From Monosporascus cannonballus (Eukaryota; Ascomycota; Sordariomycetes; Xylariales), in contig QJNS01000011.1 of NCBI GenBank assembly GCA_004154925.1, forward strand, positions 124,001 to 188,000: 64,000 nt of DNA, read 5' to 3'. Positions 24,285 through 34,900 of the stretch are shown piece after piece. A model generated the notes under the pieces. That model did no database searches and had not been told where the DNA came from. It worked only from the letters and a program-made list of their open reading frames with translations. The position numbers and the translations under genes were made by a program. Each line of letters opens with the position of its first letter. Positions within the stretch are counted from its first letter, which is position 1.

Positions 24285-25331
24285 TTACCAGTCCTCGATG
24301 GCCGGGAAAGCATCTGGTACCTCCTCAAAAACTCGGGCGCATTGCTCGCAGTAACCTTCGGGGCCAATACCATCCCATCGATTAGTTATTCGATCAAGTG
24401 TGATGTCTTCTCCGCGTTCAACCCATGTCAACGGGAAGAACTTAACCCCTTCTCGCCGGCAGCCATTGCATCTAGGGGGCCTGTCAAACAGAACCATGCA
24501 CCGGTCATCCCCCTCGTACTCGTGTTTGACAAGCAGCATGAGGACATCATGAGAGAGTTCCGGGATTTTTCGAAGCTGTGCGCGGAAACGTTGGTCTTTA
24601 AGGACGAGGAAGCGACTGAGTTCAAAAAATTTTGCGAAGGACTCCCGTAGAGATGCGAAGGACGAAGGACAGCAGGCGTATGCCGTAGCGGCTGTCTGGA
24701 AAAACCCGTTGACGAATTCGTCAGAGATTCTAGTTGGGTCTTGAGTTCGTTGAACTTTCTTGGCAGCTGCCATGTGGTTGGCATAAAGGACTCTCGCCAC
24801 CATGTCACCCAAGCCGTCCAGCCCGAAGTAATCACCGATCGTTAATAAGCGGACACAAGTATCCGCCATTGTGTTTTGGTCTTCCAAGAGGCTGGTAAGA
24901 TCCGGAGAAGCTGTAATATGGGTATTAGCCCCTTTCGATATCCATGTAATTCCCCTTAAAATGCTACTCACCTTCGGAGGTGTAGATGAACGTGATCACC
25001 CAGCCTACCTCAGTAGGGTCTTGTTCATGAAGCTCGACGCGTCCAGTCTCTGCTTCCTACAAATATGTTAGGAAATCTGGCTGATCAAACAAGAGAGCGA
25101 GGTTTCTTGCCTTGAATTTACCTGTGAGCGCCTTCTTAAAGAAGGTGCTCCGGGTACAGAGAATGTTCTTATGAAGATCCCATGTCTCGTGACCACAGAT
25201 AACTTTTACGTCGGAAAAGAAGCCGGTTTTGAGGAGTCTATAAGTAAGTTAAGGAAACAGTTTCGAGCCGAGACCATCAGCGTTGAGACATACTCTTCAT
25301 CCCCGTTGAGTCGTTCCTGCGTGGCCTCCAT
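24285..25331 (-). CDS. BTB/POZ domain protein with paired CxxC motif
   Basis: Four exons (25331-25294, 25237-25111, 25056-24972, 24910-24285) give 291 aa. Exon 1 (MEATQERLNGDEE) joins LLKTGFFSDVKVICG across a GTATGT...TTATAG intron. FSDVKVICGHETWDLHKNIL and CTRSTFFKKALTG are the BTB core. The second intron (25057-25110) uses a GC donor (AAG|GCAAGA) and TTTGTAG acceptor, restoring KFK/EAETGRVELHEQDP and WVITFIYTSE, the end of the BTB fold. The C-terminal half contains CNGCRREG and, about 37 residues later, GYCEQC, a possible Zn site. BTB domains mediate dimerisation and Cullin-3 binding; fungi have many such proteins and the partner here is unknown. The stop follows EDW directly, with a possible GTAAGG donor overlapping it. 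Confidence 0.85.
25057..25110 (-). other. Non-canonical GC-AG intron
   Basis: The 54-nt intron begins AAG|GCAAGA and ends CATATTTGTAG, with a CCTAAC branch-like site upstream of the acceptor. No GT placement keeps the frame and the BTB homology. The in-frame alternative runs into a TAG that is the acceptor itself. The only nearby GT (GTAAAT, seven bases after CTCACA) would shift the next exon out of the EAETGRVELHEQ frame. Confidence 0.8.
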
Positions 25332-27859
25332 TGAGAAGTTATGCAAGGGCTCAATCCAAGCTTTGGTTTAAAACGTGGCTCTTCCCTGTAGTGTCGGCTC
25401 TGTGTTTATGATTCCTTCTTGGTGAACTATTTCCTGTGAATGCAAATAGTGGCTGTTGCTTCAAGGTTGCCTGTCAGAAAGGGGCCAAGTAGACTGTAGG
25501 GTTGAAAGTCTAAGCTAGTGTGGCTGTTGTGTTAATTAATTTGAGAAAGGTCGCTCCTGACACCCCTTATGAGTGTGTATCAACGTGAGGTTAATCTGAG
25601 AAGAGAAATTAAGGTAGTGAAATGGCATGTGGTAAGTTGTTGACCGGGCAAAGCGCGACTTAGTCATGCGCTCACCCACAAGCTCTTCAATTTTTCCGAG
25701 CATGTAAACTAGTCCAAGAAACCACTGAGCTCCTTTTTAGTGTCATGATTAGGTCCTGAATCAAAGAGTTGAAACTTCTTCGTAACTTTGTAAAATTAGG
25801 TCGTTTCTAGGCCGATTGCATTACTTAAAACGAAAAATTAAAAAACATTATAGGTTATAAAAAAGCAAAAGTAACGTGTTTTATTATCATTTATTTCGTC
25901 CGCTAAATTGGGACAATCATTACTATAATTTAATATAAAAGTATTAGAAATTATATAGGAAAGATAATAACACGGCAGTTAGCGAGCTAATTAGTTCTAT
26001 ATAGACCAGCTTAAACATGCTTAGCCGTTAGCTGCTAAGACCAAAGCCTTTAGCAGCTCTTAGAACTATAAAATCCTTAATAAAATATATCTTTTTTTTA
26101 AAAAAAATATTAATTATAATTAAAAATTAAAAATTAAAAATTAAAAATTACAAATTAAAAATTACAAATTAAAAATTAAAAATTAAAAAATAAAAAAAAA
26201 TAAAACTTAAAATTAAAATATAAATATAAATATAAAAATGTAAAAGATGAATTTCGTCGTACAATTAGCGGCATAAGGATCATAAGCCCCTCTTTTTTAG
26301 GTATGCCTAACAGCGCTCTAATTAAACAGCTATCCCTCTTCAGGGATCTCGGTTATAGCAGAGGACAGGTCTTTGGCGGCTATGCCAGGGCAGCGGCCAG
26401 GTTAGAATGGACGGATTAAAGGGGGGGAGGTAGGCGGAGAAAAGACGGCATCGTGCGGAATAAGGGGAGGTAAAGCGCCCAGGGCCCTCGACCGGTTCCG
26501 TTTTCCTCGGCGGTTGTCCGGGTCGCCGTATACGGAAGGCAAACGGAGTGTTCGGCGCTTAGGGGACGTCAAGGCGGTCGGGTATGGCAGAACCGAGAAC
26601 AGAATGGTGGGCTGAGATGAGTCAGCAGATACTCCGTGCCGCATGTTCGATATTGCAATAATCCGTAGTAATCAAATTCACACTTCTTAATCAAAGCTTA
26701 ATCTGCCATGTGTCTAAGAATTACTTCCCGTGACAACCAGTCTATGCGTAACAATCGTCATGAATCACCATTGGGTCATCTGGTCTTAGGGAGTGTATCT
26801 CACATATGCTTCTATATGTAGCAGGGGTATCCGAGTCCAGAATAGTCTGACTTCACCACGATACAGCTATGCAAGAGCGTAGCGTGCTATTGCCAACAAC
26901 CTGTGGTGGAAAAAAAAAGATCTAGCCTGTACGGGACAAAGCAACATTATACGACCGGTGGCATCCCAACTGTGGCTGAAAAGGGCAACCAAATATGCTT
27001 GTCCCAAGCCATGTCGAAGAGGCAGTTACTTGAGTTTAGTAGCACGTCGTATGAACAGTTACATGCTGAGCACTCGTTTCACAACATGACAGGGTCACGC
27101 TGTATGCTTACGCAAAGCCCCTAGGTAGGATCATTTAGAGCCCGCAAGATCCACAGAAACATCATGGAAGGGTTCTGCTTTCAGTTTTCGCTATTATTAG
27201 CGCGAGTGAGGCTCTGAACCCTAGAACCAGTGAGGCATTACAGGCTTGCCAGGTTGGCAAGGTTAATGAGGTATTGCCCTGTTGGTCGACGTCCCTTTTG
27301 CGTTGAAGGAATATTGTCTCGTAGCAGAACGGCATGGCTGGTCACAGAGCCTTCCAAATATCTGTAATTAGCAGGTGAAGCGAACGACTACGGCAACTGG
27401 GTCCATGTGCGTCTGTCGTGGCCCTCATGGTTTTATGGACCTCAATGAAATGCTGCTTGTCACATCTTCATCATCATCGGCATGCTCATCGTCTAGATAA
27501 TTTCGTTGAGGAAATAGCATGAACTTACGATTCATGAACGGAAGGTCTTTCAGGAGGGAATGAGGGAACCGAGATCTATGAGCTGCGGCTACCTGCCCCA
27601 GCAGCTATAAGTTCGTATGATGTGCCTGTCGCCTCCGTGGATTCGGCCGTTAACAGAAGTCGGGACGGTGTGTAGTAAGATAATACTAATAGGATCATAA
27701 TCATGAGCTGGCGTTTTGTCTTCGTGAGGCGGGGTCGTGCGAGTTATAACAATTTCCTAAACGAGAAGGATCTGTGGATTTTGTGGGGTTAAAAGCGCAT
27801 GCAGATCAGCAGCAAGGATTCTGGGCCCTCTTCATTGCCAAGATGCACCCCAGACAATC
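25332..27859. other. Gene-poor transition zone with AT repeats and a hairpin
   Basis: Base composition drops towards AT from about 25.8 kb. A perfect 9-bp stem (AGCTGCTAA at 26030-26038, TTAGCAGCT at 26050-26058) with an 11-nt loop is followed by 7-bp TTAAAAA tandem repeats. Composition becomes normal again at about 26.25 kb, and a GC-rich patch (26400-26640) carries an unsupported 80-codon frame. No gene is called. Confidence 0.5.
26119..26190. repeat. Imperfect 7-bp AT tandem repeat (TTAAAAA)n
   Basis: About ten head-to-tail copies of TTAAAAA, with two units altered to TTACAAA. It sits just downstream of the 26030-26058 hairpin and just upstream of the return to normal GC content, so it may mark the end of an old inserted element. 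Confidence 0.85.
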
Positions 27860-28079
27860 TGTGAGACCCTGACATCACACACAGAAGCATATAACTGAAG
27901 AAGAAGTGTATTAAAGGTTGCCTGACCTCTAGAAGGTCTTCCATAGAAGGTGAAGGTGGTGAACCCTCCTTAAATACAGATAAAAACAGTGGTAGCCAAG
28001 AGATAAGAATACCGGAGTGGCCGACGCTATTTCCACTAGCTGGTTAACTAACTAAGCCATGGCGTTACTAGGTTCAACA
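27860..28079 (+). mobile_element. Solo LTR, copy A (TSD CAATC)
   Basis: The 220-bp sequence begins TGTGAGACCCTGACATC and ends GGTTCAACA, so its ends are TG...CA. It is flanked by perfect direct repeats CAATC at 27855-27859 and 28080-28084. Its first 75 or so bases are nearly identical to the copy at 31026. No internal retrotransposon sequence adjoins it, so it is a solo LTR left by recombination between the two LTRs of a former element. The orientation is assigned as for copy B and is arbitrary. Confidence 0.88.
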
Positions 28080-31025
28080 CAATCGCTATTTAATCCCCTA
28101 TGGGCTTGAATACCACAATTGCTCCGAATTGTCATTCTTTGAAGATCGTGTTGATCGGCAGTCGAGGGAGATCACAAGGATTGCAACTCCACCCCGGCGG
28201 TCGGTACCACTGCAGCACCTAACAGGAGCTCTAAGAGAGCTTTTCCTGTCACCTAGATCGCATGCTTTACGGAAGCTCCGAGATTTTATCACACTAGGGC
28301 TGTGCGCCACTTCGGTAGTAGTAACATGTAATTAGGAGTGCAGTTGGAGCATCACAGAGGTGTTGTCAGATTATACGTTAACAACTTTCCTGAAGTGGAA
28401 ATGTCTAATTAATGGTTGTTTTATGCAGGATCTCCGCCTAAGAAACGGAGGGCCACTTCATGGATACAGGAATAGATCTTATCCAGGCAGCCTTATTCGG
28501 TTATGCAAACCGAGTCGGAAGTCCGTAGCATGTTGGTAGCCCCGTGTCGCAGCTAACCATGCCCAGCCTGGTGGGTGCAGATGATCTGACGTGAGTCCCA
28601 TGACGACCAAGGCCCATCCCAAACCTACACTCCAGCCCATTTCAATTAGATCATTTTTGGAAGATATGGCATCGATGGTGAATGTTTTGTTGGGCGCCGA
28701 AGATCGAGACACTGCGATCCCTGTTGGCTGTTTTCAGCCAAGCTTACGATGAAGCAGGGGGTTGAGAATTGGATGTAAGCTAACTTCCAATTCTGCTGCC
28801 ACGGTGGCTGCCACTATCTAGCGGATAAAAAGGTTCAGCTCGCGACCCTCACAAAAAGATGGACACGACCTTCGAAAAAGACGACCTAATAGGCTTCCGG
28901 ACTCAGTCATCCAATACAACACCAGCAGCAACAATGTCGATCTTCAACATGCGAGGAAACAATCACAAACAGTTTAGGAGAAGACGGATGATATGGCATG
29001 TGTTGATGAATTATTTGACGGTTGTGATGGGTGAGTTTGGTTTGCTTACCATCCGGTCTGCTCTTGAAATCAACGGCGAGGATAGGGGCAGCGGTGCGAC
29101 ATGACACACGGCGACATTCAATGTGACCCACCTTCAGAGACTCAAAGTTATGATTTACTAACCAGGTGTCTTGAAATGTAGGCCTGTCTATTACACAATA
29201 AGGTTACCAACGGTTATCATGCACCACGTTGCCTATGGGTGCTTAATCCATTGCCGAAATCAGAAGCAGGCTCGATGTGGTTGGCAACCATTTAGCCCTC
29301 AGTTCCAAGGCGACGATAATAATGATTTACTTAGGCTCTGTATGCCCGAGGCTGAAGAGAAACAGCCGAATTGATTCTCATCAAGGCTAGACCGAACAGC
29401 TGTATCTGCGGTTATGACATCGAATCTCCCGTCATAGTCGCCTCGAGAAGAACTGATTAATGAACTGGTTGAACGTTGGGAATATTAACCGCGGAAGACA
29501 CTACAACATTTCAATATAGAGAGAGAATCTTACAAGCAAGCATATTTCAGGTGGACCGATTGATCGTGAAATATGATGCTCTATGTCGGGTGAATCTGGA
29601 GGGCAACAATTAATATCCCTAAGGGGAATATACGACAAGGCATCTGGTGTTCTCGCATATATAATTGGACCGATAATGAAAAACCAATAAACCTTAGAGA
29701 TATATAGCATGCTTAGTGCTCTGCCAGCCAACTTATGCGATGGGATAAATCCCCCAAACTAAATCGCCGTCTCGGTTTAGTAGACCCGTTTGAGGTGATT
29801 CTCGTTTAAATGTTGCTCACTTCCAGGAGAGCACCAGGAGTAAGATCTTGAAAACAGAAACAAGACGTGCAGATAATAGCAAATTTCCTCGGAAGGAGCT
29901 ACCGGGATCAAAAGAGATGGAAGATGAATATAAATGATTCGTGGCCGATTTAAGGCCAGCAAAGCTACATTAATGACCCACCAATAACAAATGCCGGAAC
30001 CTTGACGCAGTGGTCCTTTTCACCACAAGGGTTACATTAGTATTGTCTCGATGACTACAGGGGATGGGGGGAACTCAAGGGTAGAAGCAAGGAGTATCCT
30101 CAATCCGTCATATGCTTAGCCAATCACTTATGTTGCGAATAAAGGATACAGTGTGGAGCAAAAGATGGGAGCAATGGTGGTTTATGAGCCGCCGGTTTGA
30201 GGCTAAGGGACTTGTTACCCTATAATATATCCTCATCATGAACTACACAATGGCGAATAGCGGCTTAATCCACGCATTGTTAGTTACATGCCCATTTGTA
30301 CTGGAAGATCTTCAACTTTTTTTCTTACATATACCTTCTGACCTCCAAGCATGTCCTCTCCCCTTCCTTTCACTTAACCATCCACATAGTGACACGGATG
30401 CAACGCTGATGCTTGCTTGAAGGACAAATTCTGGTGCATCTATGCCGGCGTGTTAGCCTCGCATCGCAATGTCTTCAAAAGAGCCTTTTTTGGTGAATTT
30501 TCAGTGTCTTTCTGCAACCTCATGTCGTAACCATGAGCTAATATTATCTCCAGGTCAACCAAAAGAAACCCTATCCTACATGATGCCGAGAAGCAGACCT
30601 TAGAATTTGTGATCGAATGCTTCTATAGTGGCTACAGGTTATGCATGGATCACCTTTGACTCCTTAGTAATCGAGTAAGCAGAAAAAACTAACGTCCTTC
30701 GTCATAACAGGGCCTGCATCTATCGTGGCACCTTTCAAGGACCTATGGTCCTACACGCTCATCACTCCTCCAGCTATGGTAAAAAGCCTCGTCGAACCAG
30801 ATTATCTTGACATTCCCGCGCTCACCAAGGACGGAACCTCGTGCACTGATTTGGTGGGAGTCATTGGATCTGCACGCTACGACGCCAATTCAAGCATAAC
30901 CTACACCTCCAGGCAAAGAAAACAAGGGAGGCGGCTCATGCCTTGCGGCAGAGTCAATCCTCGATGGGACATGACATCTCGAGGCGTATTACTTATCGTG
31001 GAATAGGGTTATTTATGTTAGTTAT
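28080..31025. other. Gene-poor stretch between two solo LTRs
   Basis: Composition is normal. The only frame of interest is 30711-31006 (+), which lacks an ATG and follows an ATAACAG acceptor-like site. It encodes APFKDLWSYTLITPPAM and DGTSCTDLVGVIG, which look protein-like, and stops 15 bp before the second solo LTR's target site. I could not find its other exons or name a family, so it may be a relic exon. Because each solo LTR has its own TSD, this stretch is host DNA and not the inside of an element. Confidence 0.4.
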
Positions 31026-31233
31026 TATGAAACCCTGACATCACACACAGAAGCATATAACTGAAGAAGAAGTGTATTAAAGGTTGCCTGACCTCTAAAA
31101 GGTCCTAGCTAGAAAGTAATGGTAGCGAACCCTCCTTTTATACACGTAAATACAGCTGTGGTTGAGAGGAAAAGGTTCCAGGGGTGCATAAAGTAATCTC
31201 CGCTAGGGCTGACTGGCATTGTTAGGTCTGACA
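31026..31233 (+). mobile_element. Solo LTR, copy B (TSD GTTAT)
   Basis: The 208-bp sequence begins TATGAAACCCTGACATC and ends GGTCTGACA. The initial TG of copy A reads TA here, a G-to-A change. It is flanked by perfect direct repeats GTTAT at 31021-31025 and 31234-31238, which differ from copy A's CAATC and prove an independent insertion. The first 75 or so bases closely match copy A; the remainder is diverged. Confidence 0.88.
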
Positions 31234-31587
31234 GTTATCAAGTTCCCAGCACCCCGGAAAAACCTTATTCCGGCGCGCCTACAGTATATAGAGAACTTCC
31301 TAGCCACCACTCCATAAAGCTTAATTCTAGGCAGATAATTATCTGTTCTCGCACTCTATGCTACCTTATCTACCGATCAGCCTGTGACATTACTCGAGTC
31401 TTATTCCTTCGAATTACGCAGTACAGCATGAAATGGCCATACCGGCGCTAAGAGCCGTTTGAGGCAGAAATATAGGCGGATTTAGAGTTTAGCGGCGCGT
31501 GTTGACGCGCGACTTTTGTGCCTGTAGGTGTTTAGTAGGGCAGTTAGATAAATAACCACCGGTACGGCGCCCTCACCGCCGGGTCGT
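31234..31587. other. Host DNA left of the first gypsy element
   Basis: Normal-composition sequence between the copy B solo LTR and the GTCGT target site. It has no open frame of note. A GCGCGTGTTGACGCGC hairpin lies near 31494-31509. Nothing else is recognised. Confidence 0.5.
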
Positions 31588-31986
31588 TGTTACGACCTGA
31601 CAAGCCACGGCCTCCAGAAACGGTCGCAACAGGAAGGCCAAGAAAAACTATGTGGATCAGGTCACGTAATGGATCACCAACTCACTGGTGGTAAGCCAGT
31701 GAGCCGGATCACCAACTCACAGGTGGTAAGCCAATAAGCCGGATCACCAACTTACTGTTAGTAATCCAGCCAACGGAACAAGGATATATACGCTTATTAA
31801 TTTTATAATCTAGATAATTATAACTTATAATACTTATTAATATTAATCGTTTATAATAAGGTATTTCTGGTATTAAGAAACGTAATACGTTATTATATTT
31901 ATTGCTTAGATTTTTACAATATTCCTGTTAACATAAACCCGTCGACTTAAGGTTTAATAATTAGTTAAACCTTATAATTCGTTATA
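31588..31986 (+). repeat. 5' LTR of element 1
   Basis: Begins TGTTACGACCTGACAAGCC and ends ATTCGTTATA, where the partner LTR ends CTCGTCACA. Its first 200 bp are GC-balanced and its last 200 bp AT-rich. Three 35-bp tandem units starting GGATCACCAACT lie at 31671-31771. Confidence 0.95.
31671..31771 (+). repeat. Three 35-bp tandem repeats in the element 1 LTR
   Basis: Units at 31671-31705, 31706-31740 and 31741-31771 (the last incomplete) begin GGATCACCAACT. Each contains a short inverted arm pair (CTCACTGG...CCAGTGAG in the first). The 3' LTR keeps mutated copies at about 38008-38108. Position in the U3 end suggests promoter/enhancer repeats. Confidence 0.9.
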
Positions 31987-34900
31987 TATTATAAATTCTT
32001 ATTTAATAATACCGTCAAATTCTAAACAATATTTAACATTATTAAAATGTCGACCAGCGCTTAAGAAACCCCTACTTAATAACTTCAGGCTCGAATTTGG
32101 AAGCTGGAAAAAGAAGTTCGACAACTTAAGGCTACGCCGCCTGCCCAACCTTCTTTCGTCCGTATAAAGCCCAAAAAGCCAGAACCCTACGATAAAAAAG
32201 GTAACCCTTAAATCTTCCTAATTCAGGCACGAATTTATCTTCGTTTTTTAAATCTTAATAACTTAGCGGATATAATCTTAATAATAAAAATATGCTTAAT
32301 AAAAAATACGGTTAATTAATTTAAGCTTATTATAAAAAATTTCCTGGAAATAAAAAAATTAAATAAAAAGGATTTTATTAATAAGAATTTTTTACTTTAT
32401 ATTAATTTCGAAAACAAAATATATAATAATTTCGGCAATCCGGATAAAAAACGATTAACGGCTTAATAATTCTTATAACTCCGATAGAAAAAACCCGTAT
32501 TTAAGTACGCCGTAATTTTTAAACATTTTGCGGTTAAGGCCGGATAAAGAAATAATGAAATTAACGCCTTTATCGATATATTTTATAAAGGATTAAAAAA
32601 TAATATAAAAGATAAAATTATTCGAATCGAATAATTAATTGCCTTGGACCGGTATATTGCAAAAATAATTAAGATCGACAATTGGCAATTTAAAAAACGA
32701 TAAAAAAATAATATATTTTACGTTCGAAATATAATAAGTTTAATTAAGGGAAAAAAAAGATATACCCTTTATTTCTTACGGAACGGCGCTAGGACTTATA
32801 GAATTCGGCGTTATTTACAGATAAAATTAAAGTTAAATTAAATGCTTTAATTATAGCAAAATAGGACATAAAGTTTATAAATACAAAAAGCCCAAAAAAC
32901 CACAATAAGATAATTAAATCCTTATACCGGAAAAATAATTTAAAAATAACTAAAGAAATAATAGTAAAATTATTAACATAATTTAAGCCAAATATATATC
33001 AGGTTTACGACAAAAGGTTCAATAAGGATTATTACGATAAGAAATTCGACGAAAAATGCGAAAAGCTAAAAGATTAATTTAGCAAATATTATAAATATAA
33101 TAAGAAATGCTATAAGGATAATTACGCAAATACCAGAACTGGATAGAAAAACTTTGCCCCGAAATACCCGATCGATACGGCAGAATGCATATTATATACT
33201 GTCGACGACGAGAATATCCCGATTACGAAAAATAAAAACAATATATTTATATACAAATTACCCAAATATATTATAAGGGATTCGATTTTTCAAACCGTAC
33301 CGGGCATAACAAAAACGATAAGTAATGGTATCGACAATTTCGAACTATAACCCTAGGAAATGTCCAATAATTGGCCGAAATAAAAAATTAGCCTAAAAAA
33401 AAGCAATACCCGTAAGAAAACCCCTTTTGTTATTATAGATAATACAATTACTAAACGGAAAAAAAGTTAATTTAACGTACGATAAAAAAGCATTATTAAA
33501 AAGTTATTACGGACTTTTATTTTTAATTAGTATTTATGGCAAATTCTCAAAAAAAATTATTAAGAAAAAAATATATTAATTTATAAAAAGTTTTTAGAAC
33601 AATAATTAAAACAACGTATAATAGGATATAATCGCAAATATAAAAAAATAATTTATTGGATAAAAAAGGAATTATAATAAAACCAAAACAAATTAATACG
33701 GCTCGAAGGAATAGTACGCCGACAATAACGATAAATACAGTAGCTAAATACGTTAAGTAAAAAAATATAAGTAAAATTCGATAAATTCGAATAAAAATTA
33801 AAAAAAAGTTATTTATAAAAAAACCGCAAAATAACGAAATCTAAAAAAATTAAAAAAAATTCCAAAAAAAGCTTTAAATACGACGATAAAAAACGTTAAC
33901 GACTTTATCACTTTAAAAATACGAATTAGAACGTATTAATATACCGTAATAATAAACTGCGGAACTTTAGGCGAAAATTACATTATACCAAATATAATTA
34001 ATAAGTTTAAATTATTATAGAAATATAAGCTAGAATTTTACATAATAACGAATACCAAAAGTTAGGAATTTGCTTATGATAACGGAAAAATTATACGCGA
34101 AATTAATTACTTTGAAATTTTTATTAAAAAACGATATTAAATAATTAATTTTGATATCGTTTTATTTGGGAATTACAATATAATTTTAGGATTACCATAA
34201 ATATGCCAATACGGAATTTTAATTAACGGCGGAACTAGCTAAATAACGTTCGTTTTATTCCTTATTAATAAACGAAAAAAAATTAAGATTTTAATATTCG
34301 ATCGATAATAACGACAAATATAAGCATAAGAATACGACAAATATCTTACCACCTAAAGGAATAAAATATAAGAAAAAAACGGGCATTAAAAAGAAATATA
34401 ACGTATCGTTATTATTATTAAAACGAAATTAAAATAATTAAATAACCATCTAGAATAACAAGAATAATAACCCAAGAAATTAAAAACTTTGATTAATATA
34501 TTACCATAATACCAGAAATACGAATAACTTTTTAAAAAAAACTTAATACGAAATTACCAAAATATAATAAATAAAATTATGAAATAATCCTTAAAAAAGG
34601 ATTTTCGACAAAGTTTTATCCTATTTATAATTTTAATAAAAATAACTTACGTACTTTTAAAGAATACCTGGAAAATCGGCTACAAAAAAATGGATTCAAC
34701 CTTCGAAGTTATTAGCAGGATATTCTATATTTTTCGTACCAAAAAAGAACGAAAAATTACGACTTATAATTAACTATTAACAATTAAACGACGTTATTAT
34801 TAAGGATCGAATATTATTATTTCTAATTACGAAAATAAAAGACCGACTTTACGGAGCCAAATGGTTTATAATATTCGATCTTAAAGATAAATACAACTTT

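Noticed and set aside
26112..26200. CRISPR-like array
   Set aside because: The units are contiguous 7-bp AT repeats without spacers, in a eukaryotic genome.
27860..31233. A single 3.4-kb LTR retrotransposon bounded by the two similar repeats
   Set aside because: Each repeat has its own different 5-bp target duplication (CAATC and GTTAT), and no retrotransposon domain lies between them.
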